A program made the translations under genes and the position numbers. This document shows positions 35,838-42,875 of a stretch of DNA of 64,000 nt, in pieces. Each line of letters starts with the position of its first letter. The first letter of the stretch is position 1. The notes beneath the pieces were generated by a model that made no database searches, was not told the DNA's origin, and saw nothing but the letters and a program-made list of their open reading frames with translations. Source of the DNA: Acidobacteriota bacterium (GTDB lineage: Bacteria; Acidobacteriota; Holophagae; Thermotomaculales; Thermotomaculaceae); NCBI GenBank assembly GCA_013152385.1, contig JAADGL010000055.1, positions 1 to 64,000 on the forward strand. Reading direction: 5' to 3'.

Positions 35838-37988
35838 ATGGGGCCTGAAGAGAAAAGCGAATTGTCTTTAAACACCTTGGTGACTGTCAAAAATGTCATT
35901 CGAAGGAATAATGAGCCGGTTGAATTCGATGAGCAGCGGATTTTCAGTGCTATTCTCCGTGCGGGAGAAACCAGCGGTGAATTTCGCGATGTGGAAGCGG
36001 CCAAGCTGACTACCATGGTTCGGAGAATTCTGACCCACCGTTTTTCCGGCCGGGATATTCATATTGAAGAGATTCAGGATATGGTGGAAGAAGCCCTGAT
36101 TATGTCCGGTTACATTAAAACCGCCCGGGCGTATATCCGGTACCGGGAAAAACACCGGGAACTTCGCCAGGACAGAAAAGCGGCGATTGAGGCAATTTCC
36201 ACGGTAAACGAATATCTGGATCGGATGGACTGGCGGGTGAATGCCAATGCCAATCAGGGATATTCACTTGGTGGATTGATTTTGAATTCGGCAGGGAAGA
36301 TTATTGCGAATTACTGGTTGTCACATGTTTATACGGAAGAAATCGGGCAGGCGCACCGGGAAGGAGATTTTCATATTCATGATCTGGATATGCTTTCCGG
36401 ATACTGTGCCGGCTGGTCGCTCCGGATGCTTCTCGAAGAAGGTTTCAACGGAGTGCCGGGAAAAATAGAAGCAAATCCGCCGAAACACCTGTCCTCCGCT
36501 TTGGGGCAGATGGTAAATTTTCTGGGGACATTGCAGAACGAGTGGGCAGGCGCCCAGGCTTTCAGTTCTTTTGATACCTATCTTGCTCCCTTTGTCCGAA
36601 TTGATCGAATGTCCGAGAGGGAGGTTGAGCAGGCAATTCAGGAGTTTGTATATAACCTGAATGTGCCGTCCAGGTGGGGAACCCAGACGCCGTTTACCAA
36701 TCTGACGTTTGATTGGGTCTGTCCGGAAGACCTTGCCGGGAAATCACCTTTGATCGGTGGCCGGCCTCTGCCTTTTACTTACGGAGAGCTGCAGTCTGAA
36801 ATGAATATGATAAATCGGGCTTTCATTAAAGTGATGCTTGAGGGAGACCGGAGAGGGCGGGTTTTTACTTTTCCCATTCCCACTTACAATATTACGGAGG
36901 ATTTTAACTGGGATCATCCCAATACGGAGCTGCTGTTTGAAATGACGGCCAAATACGGACTGCCGTATTTTCAGAATTTCCTGAACTCCGAACTGAATCC
37001 CGGTATGATTCGCTCCATGTGCTGCAGGCTGCAGCTGGATTTACGGGAACTTCTGAAGCGGGGAAACGGTTTGTTCGGTTCTGCTGAACAGACCGGCTCA
37101 ATCGGTGTCGTAACAATAAATCTTCCCCGTCTGGGATATGTGTTCAGAGGTGATTTTGGCGGGCTGTTGAAGCGTTTGGATCAATTGATGGATATGGCAA
37201 AGGAGAGTCTGGAAACCAAACGGAAAGTTGTCTCCCGATTGATGGAAAACGGGCTTTTTCCATTTTCAAAACATTTTCTCGGGTCTTTCAGGAATCATTT
37301 TTCCACAATCGGAATTAACGGAATGAACGAGTGTGTGCGCAATTTTACCGATGACCGGCATGATTTGACAGAGCGCTGGGGGATTGATTTTGCCGAACGG
37401 ATTCTCCGGCACATGCGGGAAAAACTTGTGGAATATCAGGAGGAAACCGGGCACCTTTATAATCTGGAAGCGACTCCCGCGGAAGGAACAACTTACCGCC
37501 TTGCAAAAGAAGACCGGAAACGGTATCCCGATATCCTTCAGGCGGGAACGGATGAAGGGCCGTATTATACCAATTCCAGCCAGCTTCCGGCGGGGTTTAC
37601 CGATGACCCCTTCCTTGCGCTGACGTTGCAGGACAGATTGCAAACCCTGTATACCGGTGGTACGGTTCTCCATCTTTACATGGCGGAACGGCTGTCGTCA
37701 GCCGATGTCTGTAAACGGATTGTCAGGAACGCGCTGACAAAATTTCGTTTGCCCTACATTACCATTACGCCTACTTTTTCCACCTGTCCGAAACATGGAT
37801 ATCTGCAGGGTGAGCAGGAGATGTGTCCCAAATGCGCGGAGGAAGGAAAAGAACAGGTTTGTGAAATCTGGACCCGTGTCATGGGGTATCACCGGCCGGT
37901 TTCGCAGTTTAACAGGGGAAAGAAATCGGAATATCGGGAGCGGGTATGCTTTACGGAACAAACCGTGCGGCAGCGGGGGCAGCTGTAG
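35838..37988 (+). CDS. nrdD: Anaerobic (class III) ribonucleoside-triphosphate reductase
   Basis: 716 residues. An ATP-cone allosteric domain opens the protein (about 12-105, RNNEPVEFDEQRIFSAIL to ARAYIRYREKHRE). The catalytic barrel follows. A zinc-binding Cys set near the end reads FSTCPKHGYL and CPKCAEEG, and the glycyl-radical motif is TRVMGYHRPV. It makes dNTPs without oxygen. The ATG at 35838 follows TTGGAGG and lies downstream of the promoter; an in-frame extension to 35742 would include the promoter itself. It overlaps nrdG by 43 bases. Confidence 0.95.
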   Translation: MGPEEKSELSLNTLVTVKNVIRRNNEPVEFDEQRIFSAILRAGETSGEFRDVEAAKLTTMVRRILTHRFSGRDIHIEEIQDMVEEALIMSGYIKTARAYIRYREKHRELRQDRKAAIEAISTVNEYLDRMDWRVNANANQGYSLGGLILNSAGKIIANYWLSHVYTEEIGQAHREGDFHIHDLDMLSGYCAGWSLRMLLEEGFNGVPGKIEANPPKHLSSALGQMVNFLGTLQNEWAGAQAFSSFDTYLAPFVRIDRMSEREVEQAIQEFVYNLNVPSRWGTQTPFTNLTFDWVCPEDLAGKSPLIGGRPLPFTYGELQSEMNMINRAFIKVMLEGDRRGRVFTFPIPTYNITEDFNWDHPNTELLFEMTAKYGLPYFQNFLNSELNPGMIRSMCCRLQLDLRELLKRGNGLFGSAEQTGSIGVVTINLPRLGYVFRGDFGGLLKRLDQLMDMAKESLETKRKVVSRLMENGLFPFSKHFLGSFRNHFSTIGINGMNECVRNFTDDRHDLTERWGIDFAERILRHMREKLVEYQEETGHLYNLEATPAEGTTYRLAKEDRKRYPDILQAGTDEGPYYTNSSQLPAGFTDDPFLALTLQDRLQTLYTGGTVLHLYMAERLSSADVCKRIVRNALTKFRLPYITITPTFSTCPKHGYLQGEQEMCPKCAEEGKEQVCEIWTRVMGYHRPVSQFNRGKKSEYRERVCFTEQTVRQRGQL

Positions 37989-38659
37989 TCCCCATTGGCG
38001 GGGTAACCCCTTTTTCCACTCTGGATTGTCCCGGCCGGATTTCTGCGGTTTTCTATTTTCAGGGGTGTCCGTTCCGTTGTCCGTATTGCCACAATGCGGA
38101 ATTTCAGCCTGTAAATCCGCCGGCATATCCGATGTCGGATTTTACCGATTTTCTCCGGGAGCGGAAAGGTTTTCTGGAAACGATTGTGTTCAGCGGCGGG
38201 GAACCGCTTCTTTTCCCGGAAGCATTGGATGAACTGACCGGGTTGGTGCTGCACAATGGGTTTGAGGCGGCATTGCACACGTCCGGTTTCAGGCCCGGAG
38301 TACTGAAAAATTATGCGGCGGATTTTCCGTTGAAATGGGTGGGGATTGATTTGAAAGCTGCACCGGAAGATTATCCTGCGGCAACCGGAATAGAGGGAAA
38401 TTATTTTGAGAAAACGGCGGAGAGTATTCGGATTTTAAAGGATGCCGGGATTCCTTTTGAAGTTCGAACCACAATTTTTCCCGCTCTGCTGGAAAGGGAA
38501 AAGCTGGAATCGCTGGTGGAAAGTGCCCGGAATCTCGGAATTAATCAGACTGTCTGGCAGGTGTACTCTCTGGGTGGAAGGCCGGATCCCCGGGTGAAAG
38601 CCGGGATCATTGAGTTTATCCGGGATGGAAAACTTGAACCCTTTATTCAGGTGCGATAG
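37946..38659 (+). CDS. nrdG: Anaerobic ribonucleotide reductase-activating radical-SAM protein
   Basis: 237 residues. Radical-SAM motif GCPFRCPYCHN (CX3CX2C) and SGGEPLL. It generates the glycyl radical on NrdD. The N-terminus GGVTPFSTLDCPGRISAVFYFQ is typical of the NrdG2 type. The start lies inside the nrdD 3' end. The overlap is unusually long for this window, and a later start would remove conserved sequence, so the call is comfortable though not certain at the first residues. Confidence 0.92.
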   Translation: MLYGTNRAAAGAAVVPIGGVTPFSTLDCPGRISAVFYFQGCPFRCPYCHNAEFQPVNPPAYPMSDFTDFLRERKGFLETIVFSGGEPLLFPEALDELTGLVLHNGFEAALHTSGFRPGVLKNYAADFPLKWVGIDLKAAPEDYPAATGIEGNYFEKTAESIRILKDAGIPFEVRTTIFPALLEREKLESLVESARNLGINQTVWQVYSLGGRPDPRVKAGIIEFIRDGKLEPFIQVR

Positions 38660-38699
38660 ACTGTCTCTCCGGCGAAGGGTTTGATGACGGGAGGCGGAA

Positions 38700-39521
38700 T
38701 TGATAGAGTTTATCGGAAGCGATATCGGTGGTACATTGACGGATCAAAACGGTGATATCAGCCGGAGAACCCGGGAAATCATTACCAGTTTGCCGATTCC
38801 ATTCTGTCTGGTGACAGGATTTAACCGCTATGTGGCATTCCATTACCGGGATCAGTTTGAATCCGATGACCTGTATCTCATTGCCCAAAACGGCAGCTTT
38901 GCGTATCGCGGGAAAGAGCATTTGTTTTCCAGCCTGCTGGATGGAGCTCTTGTGGAGGATATTGTAACGTTTATTCTCAGTGCAGGTTGTGTCGCGCGGA
39001 TATTTTGTACAGACAACAATGTGTACTGTCTGGTACCGGACGGATATGACAGGAAAATTCTCCGCTGGGATGAACCGGTTTACCGGGTTTTTGACCGCTC
39101 CTTATCCGAACTTCCGGATAAAGTGATTCAGGTGGGGGTGTTTGAGCCTGTTTCATTGATTCGCCGGCTGATGGAACCGGCTGAGGAAATTTTCGGTAAC
39201 ATCTGTATGCAGGGCCCGCTTCTTTATGGGACACACCAGTGGCTGGAGTTTAATCATCCGGATGCAAAAAAGGAAATTGCATTTCCCCGTTTACTGGACA
39301 TGCTGGACATTCCGTTAAAAAATGCCATGTATTGCGGGGATAATTACAATGACCTGGCGTTATTGGAAAAAGTTGGATACCCGGTGGCGGTGGAAGATGC
39401 GGTGCCGGAGGTCCGTGCGGTGGCGAAGACTGTTACCGGTCCCGGTTTTGAAGACGGAATTGCCGGATTTCTTGCCCGGGAATTTGCTCTGGAATCAGGA
39501 GGTGCCCATGGATCGCATTGA
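38700..39521 (+). CDS. HAD-superfamily (Cof-type) protein with altered DxD motif
   Basis: 273 residues. Motif I reads SDIGGTLT: the nucleophile Asp is kept, but the second Asp of DxDGT is Gly (codon GGT). Other Cof-type features are present: VTGFNR for motif II and YCGDNYNDLALLEKVGYPVAVEDA for motif IV. Loss of the acid/base Asp should slow phosphomonoester hydrolysis, so it may act on a different substrate or be non-catalytic. It starts at TTG with GGGAGG upstream and overlaps the PHP gene by 14 bases. Confidence 0.8.
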   Translation: MIEFIGSDIGGTLTDQNGDISRRTREIITSLPIPFCLVTGFNRYVAFHYRDQFESDDLYLIAQNGSFAYRGKEHLFSSLLDGALVEDIVTFILSAGCVARIFCTDNNVYCLVPDGYDRKILRWDEPVYRVFDRSLSELPDKVIQVGVFEPVSLIRRLMEPAEEIFGNICMQGPLLYGTHQWLEFNHPDAKKEIAFPRLLDMLDIPLKNAMYCGDNYNDLALLEKVGYPVAVEDAVPEVRAVAKTVTGPGFEDGIAGFLAREFALESGGAHGSH

Positions 39522-40362
39522 CCTGCATACTCATTCTACAGCTTCCGACGGTTCAAACACTCCTGAAAAATTACCGTTTCTGGCAAAGGATGCGGGGCTT
39601 TCGGCGGTCGCATTAACGGACCATGATACTGTGGCCGGGCTGGATGCTTTCCTTTCCGCTTGTCAAAAGGTGGAAATAGAGGGGGTGTCCGGTATTGAAA
39701 TCAGCAGCCGCTGGCATTTTCCCGGTGAGGTTCACGTATTGGGCTATTTTGTGAATCCGGCAGACAGAGGTTTTCTCAAACGGCTGGAATTTCTCCAGAA
39801 TGCCAGATCGGACCGCAACGGTGAAATGATTCGGAAGCTCCAATCATTGGGGATAGACATTACATTGGCGGAATGGCAGCGGGAAGCCGGCGGCGAGATT
39901 GTCGGGCGGCCCCATCTGGCGCGTCTTCTCATCGAAAAAGGCGTGTGCAGAGACATGGGGGAGGCTTTCGGCAAATATATCGGAACGGACGGGGTTGCTT
40001 TTGTGCCGAAAGAAAAACTGACAACGGTTGAAGCGGTACGGTTTATCCGTGAGTTTTCGGCTGCCCCGGTGCTGGCCCACCCCGGGCTTCTGAAGCTGGA
40101 TACCGGGACACTGCGGGATTTTCTCGTGGAACTGAAAGACAACGGGTTGGCCGGTGTTGAATGCATACATTCCGACCATAATGAAAAAATGACGGTGAAA
40201 CTGCTGGAACTGGCTGTTCGCCTGGGGTTGGCGCCAACCGGCGGCTCCGACTTTCATGGCACACCCAAACCCCGTGTCCGTCTCGGAATTCCTGAAGTTC
40301 CCGGGCGGTATCTTGAGGGCCTGAAACAGTCGTTTTCCGGGCAGCTTGAAAGGGGATTCTGA
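39508..40362 (+). CDS. PHP-domain phosphoesterase (RNase AM/TrpH-like)
   Basis: 284 residues. PHP metal ligands: DLHTHSTASDG, LTDHDTVAGL, GIEIS, LAHPGLL, CIHSDHN and GGSDFHG. This matches the YciV/TrpH group, which includes nucleoside 3',5'-bisphosphate phosphatases and 5'-3' exoribonuclease RNase AM. The ATG at 39508 follows GGAGG and gives the canonical N-terminus; the longer frame to 39322 runs through the HAD gene. It is last in the unit before the sigma-54 region. Confidence 0.88.
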   Translation: MDRIDLHTHSTASDGSNTPEKLPFLAKDAGLSAVALTDHDTVAGLDAFLSACQKVEIEGVSGIEISSRWHFPGEVHVLGYFVNPADRGFLKRLEFLQNARSDRNGEMIRKLQSLGIDITLAEWQREAGGEIVGRPHLARLLIEKGVCRDMGEAFGKYIGTDGVAFVPKEKLTTVEAVRFIREFSAAPVLAHPGLLKLDTGTLRDFLVELKDNGLAGVECIHSDHNEKMTVKLLELAVRLGLAPTGGSDFHGTPKPRVRLGIPEVPGRYLEGLKQSFSGQLERGF

Positions 40363-40382
40363 CTTTTCCCTCCGCAGGCTGT

Positions 40383-40413
40383 TGGAATTTACTACGAATG
40401 ATGTAAAATTCCA
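40383..40413. repeat. Inverted repeat upstream of sigma-54 promoter 1
   Basis: TGGAATTT (40383-40390) and AAATTCCA (40406-40413) with 15 bases between, about 180 bases upstream of the predicted start. It could be an enhancer for the NtrC-type activator or a weak terminator for the PHP gene; there is no T run. Confidence 0.4.
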
Positions 40414-40492
40414 CATATCATGTAACTGATAGATAAATAGATAGAATTTAATATAAAGTAGCTATTGTGATGGAAAATACAGCAATATCGGA

Positions 40493-40503
40493 TTGGAATC
40501 CAA
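40493..40503. promoter_or_regulatory. Palindrome, candidate activator site
   Basis: TTGGAATCCAA, a perfect palindrome about a central base, centred about 81 bases upstream of the predicted sigma-54 start. It shares TGGAA with the repeat at 40383. The distance is normal for an enhancer-binding site. Confidence 0.4.
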
Positions 40504-40552
40504 AAGCCTGAACTCAGTATAATCTCATTTAGAATATGTTAGTTATATCTTC

Positions 40553-40568
40553 TGGCACGTTCCTTGCT
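40553..40568 (+). promoter_or_regulatory. Sigma-54 promoter 1
   Basis: TGGCACGTTCCTTGCT: the -24 GG (40554-40555) and -12 GC (40566-40567) are separated by exactly ten bases, and the flanks TGGCACG and TTGCT match the full consensus. The predicted start is about 40579, immediately before the AGGAGGTG ribosome binding site of the H-like gene. Confidence 0.88.
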
Positions 40569-40592
40569 TACTAAGTTGGCAGGAGGTGTGAG

Positions 40593-41426
40593 ATGACGAG
40601 CTTACTGATGGCGTTTACATTTCTGGGTTGTTTTCTGATGATTCGGGAAACAGGCCATCATGGAACAAGCCGCAACCTGGATGGGGTTCCGGGGGATTTC
40701 CCGGAAGCGGAAGGGCTGAAAGAAGTTTTCCCCGACCTGCCTCCTGATCGCCGGATTTGCCGGTATTATTTCGGGAATCAGGCTGGAGCGCCGGTTTACT
40801 GTGAAAATGAGTACGAGTGTGTGTCCTGTCATGTTCATCGGAAAATGATGGCTGCAGGGCCGGGGCAGCCGGATGAGTTGCGGTGCGGGTTGAAAGTGGC
40901 CGGAGTGCCGTTTCCCCTTGAGAGGTATTACCATCGGGGCCACGTGTGGGCAAGGCCGGAACGAAACGGTTACGTGCGTATCGGGCTGGACAGCCTTGCG
41001 GTTCAGATGGCCGGAGCGGCTGTAAAGGTACGGTTACCGGATATTGGAGAGATGCTGGACCAGGGGGAATGTTCTTTTTCCGTGACCCGTTCCGGCGGGG
41101 AAACGCTGCCGTTTCTTGCGCCGATGTCAGGAGAAGTGGTGGCGGTGAATCAATTTTTGCGGGAAGATCTCAAGGATTCTCAAAAAAGAAATGAGAGCTG
41201 GGTGCTGGTAATTAAGCCGTTCTCTATGAGCCGGGAGCTGCAGAACCTTTTGTTCGGCACGGAGGCGGCAAAGTGGTTTCGGTATGAAATGGATTCTCTG
41301 GTGAAGTTGGCTGCCGGTGAAATGGGAGAAGATGAATTTGCAGCTGACGGCGGAACATTGGATGTGGAAACACTTACCGGGTTTCCGTGGGGGAAATTCA
41401 TTACAAATTTCTTATTGTCGGCTTGA
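40593..41426 (+). CDS. Membrane-anchored glycine-cleavage H-protein homologue lacking the lipoyl-lysine
   Basis: 277 residues. The N-terminal hydrophobic segment (1-17, MTSLLMAFTFLGCFLMI) resembles those of the small proteins encoded downstream. A Cys/His-rich insert (56-82) includes CVSCH (76-80). An H-protein-like barrel spans about 112-208: YYHRGHVWARPERNGYVRIG corresponds to the H-protein start, and LAPMSGEVVAVN plus WVLVIKP to its end. In true H proteins a lysine in SVKA carries lipoate; here the segment is SVTRSGGETL and no lysine occurs between residues 146 and 193. A C-terminal extension (210-277) is unrecognised. AGGAGGTG precedes the ATG. It cannot serve as a lipoyl carrier; an electron-transfer or assembly role is inferred from its neighbours. 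Confidence 0.8.
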   Translation: MTSLLMAFTFLGCFLMIRETGHHGTSRNLDGVPGDFPEAEGLKEVFPDLPPDRRICRYYFGNQAGAPVYCENEYECVSCHVHRKMMAAGPGQPDELRCGLKVAGVPFPLERYYHRGHVWARPERNGYVRIGLDSLAVQMAGAAVKVRLPDIGEMLDQGECSFSVTRSGGETLPFLAPMSGEVVAVNQFLREDLKDSQKRNESWVLVIKPFSMSRELQNLLFGTEAAKWFRYEMDSLVKLAAGEMGEDEFAADGGTLDVETLTGFPWGKFITNFLLSA

Positions 41427-41444
41427 GGCCGGAGGGAGGATGAT

Positions 41445-41636
41445 ATGGTTGTTTTACTGGTTATTTTAACTTTTGCGGTGCTGTTCGCGGCGGGAATGAT
41501 GGTGGAACGGCGGGAAAAACGGGAACGGTCTGCGGCCAGGGAACTGCACCGCCTGGCGCAGCAGGCGGTATTTGCCCAGGATGGCGGTGAGCCGTTGAAA
41601 AAAGAAACGGAGGATTCACCGGAGAAAAATTCCTGA
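41445..41636 (+). CDS. Small membrane protein with VFAQDGG motif (copy 1)
   Basis: 63 residues. A membrane segment at 1-20 with no preceding charge, then a very basic stretch (ERREKRERSAARELHR), predicts N-out/C-in orientation. VFAQDGGEPLKKE lies at 42-54, followed by a short acidic tail ending KNS. The motif and its position match the proteins at 42172 and 42382. GGAGG precedes the ATG. It lies 18 bases after the H-like gene in the same sigma-54 unit. No known family is recognised. Confidence 0.75.
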   Translation: MVVLLVILTFAVLFAAGMMVERREKRERSAARELHRLAQQAVFAQDGGEPLKKETEDSPEKNS

Positions 41637-41671
41637 AAGAGACGGCAATATTTTCTGAAAGAGGAGGTGGG

Positions 41672-41728
41672 ATGAGGAATAAAAAATATGGAAACAATCA
41701 ATTGACGGAAATTTTTCCGCCGGCATGA
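41672..41728 (+). CDS. 18-codon micro-ORF with strong ribosome binding site
   Basis: MRNKKYGNNQLTEIFPPA, preceded by GAGGAGG (41661-41667) at good spacing, and ending two bases before the terminator hairpin of the sigma-54 unit. The ribosome binding site is as strong as any in the window. No homologue is known to me, and such short frames can arise by chance. Confidence 0.35.
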   Translation: MRNKKYGNNQLTEIFPPA

Positions 41729-41729
41729 G

Positions 41730-41763
41730 GGCCGGATACCCGCAAACGGTATCCGGCCTTTAT
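41730..41763 (+). terminator. Terminator of sigma-54 unit 1
   Basis: A perfect 11-bp stem, GGCCGGATACC (41730-41740) and GGTATCCGGCC (41748-41758), with loop CGCAAAC and a following TTTATT. Confidence 0.85.
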
Positions 41764-42084
41764 TGTCGGAACAGTTGATGGCAGCGGAAGTTTAGAAAGG
41801 CGGAAAGGGGCAATTTTTGTTTTATCCAAACATAAGATGTGATAAAATGTTTCAAATTGCCGGTGCTTTCCGGCTCCGGCATTTCCGGAACTTCAATTAC
41901 ACAAAAACAATATGTTGAAAAATTCAACAATTGCATGAAAACACAACACTCTTTATAACTATTGAAAACAAAGATGATAGCTTGAATATGGAACGTTGGT
42001 GTAGAAAATCGCAACAATTGCGTCCCGTGCTTCTGGCCAGCCGTAAACAATATAACTAACTGAAAAAACAATTAGATATCATTT
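41764..42084. other. AT-rich regulatory region with palindromes
   Basis: No gene. It is markedly AT-rich compared with its surroundings. It contains TGTTGAA-AAA-TTCAACA (41913-41929), a perfect inverted repeat, and CGCAACAATTGCG (42010-42022), another palindrome, about 190 and 95 bases upstream of the predicted start of sigma-54 unit 2. Both distances suit enhancer sites or bending DNA. Confidence 0.45.
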
Positions 42085-42100
42085 TGGCATGGCAATTGCA
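42085..42100 (+). promoter_or_regulatory. Sigma-54 promoter 2
   Basis: TGGCATGGCAATTGCA: GG (42086-42087) and GC (42098-42099) are exactly ten bases apart, with TGGCA and TTGCA flanks. The predicted start is about 42111. A TATAAT lies at 42102-42107 but has no -35 partner at usable spacing. Confidence 0.78.
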
Positions 42101-42171
42101 ATATAATCGGGTGTCGGGCGGTAGCCCGGGGTCCTTGAAATAAAACGGCGGAAGCCGATGGGAGGCACAAA

Positions 42172-42369
42172 ATGGTTGCTTTGTTAGTCCTTTTTACAAT
42201 TGTCGGATGTTTACTTGCGGATTCGATTGTTCTGTCGGTGCGGCAGCGGAAAGCCGTTATGGCTGGTGAGCGGAGATTAACCGGTGCTGAAAGTCTGGTG
42301 TTTGCCCAGGATGGCGGTAAGCCGGTCAAAAAAGAAACCGAGGCCGACTCGGCTGGCAAAGATTCGTAA
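42172..42369 (+). CDS. Small membrane protein with VFAQDGG motif (copy 2)
   Basis: 65 residues. Membrane segment 1-23 (MVALLVLFTIVGCLLADSIV), then basic RQRK, predicting N-out/C-in. VFAQDGGKPVKKE lies at 43-55 and an acidic-polar tail ends KDS. GGGAGG precedes the ATG. It is first in sigma-54 unit 2; the next copy begins 12 bases later. The close DNA likeness to the 42382 gene indicates tandem duplication. The function is unknown. A small subunit or regulator of the neighbouring ferredoxin/NrfD complex is the best inference. Confidence 0.78.
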   Translation: MVALLVLFTIVGCLLADSIVLSVRQRKAVMAGERRLTGAESLVFAQDGGKPVKKETEADSAGKDS

Positions 42370-42381
42370 AGGAGGACTGAA

Positions 42382-42615
42382 ATGGTTGCTTTACTGGTTT
42401 TGTTTGCAATTCTCGCATGTCTTCTTGCGGATGCAATTCTTCTTTCGGTGCGTGAACATCGGGCAGCCACAGCCGGCAGTTTGGCCAAAACTCCGGCCGG
42501 TTCCATGGTGTTTGCTCAGGATGGCGGCAAACCGGTGAAAAAAGATGAAAACGGCATTGGTGAGGTGCACTGGAAAGAAGATATGAAATCTGATGACGGG
42601 AATGAGAATCAATGA
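42382..42615 (+). CDS. Small membrane protein with VFAQDGG motif (copy 3)
   Basis: 77 residues. Membrane segment 1-23 (MVALLVLFAILACLLADAIL), basic turn VREHR, VFAQDGGKPVKKD at 43-55, and a longer acidic tail ending DDGNENQ. AAAGGAGG precedes the ATG. It is the last gene before the terminator at 42674. Copies 2 and 3 share about the first 26 residues almost completely, differ in the linker, and converge again at the motif, which suggests selection on the anchor and the motif rather than on the linker. Confidence 0.78.
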   Translation: MVALLVLFAILACLLADAILLSVREHRAATAGSLAKTPAGSMVFAQDGGKPVKKDENGIGEVHWKEDMKSDDGNENQ

Positions 42616-42673
42616 ACGGGATGTATAGATAATTTATGGAGTGCCGCAAGGTATTTTCGGGAAATTTGAATTT

Positions 42674-42722
42674 CGGAACCGGTGTTGAAGGGAATGACAA
42701 TGGACACCGGCTCCGCTTTTGT
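42674..42722 (+). terminator. Terminator of sigma-54 unit 2
   Basis: A 12-bp stem with one mismatch, CGGAACCGGTGT (42674-42685) and ACACCGGCTCCG (42704-42715), an 18-base loop and a following CTTTTGT. Confidence 0.7.
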
Positions 42723-42729
42723 GTATAGT
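42701..42729 (+). promoter_or_regulatory. Weak sigma-70-like promoter before the ferredoxin gene
   Basis: TGGACA (42701-42706), 17 bases, TATAGT (42724-42729). The -35 overlaps the terminator arm. It could give the ferredoxin/NrfD genes constitutive expression independent of the sigma-54 units. No sigma-54 site is seen between 42616 and 42875. Confidence 0.35.
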
Positions 42730-42875
42730 AAAGATAGTGCGTATTCGGGATAACAAAATAACAATCATCAACAAACCTTTCATCTCCCGGCTTCCGGAGG
42801 GGGGAAACAGGGTGAGCCGATGCTATTGGTTTAACTGTTCGGAAGATGAATCAAGTATGAAATAAGGAGTGTTCG

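Noticed and set aside
42102-42107. TATAAT next to sigma-54 promoter 2
   Set aside because: No -35 element lies at usable spacing; the GG-N10-GC match overlapping it is far stronger.
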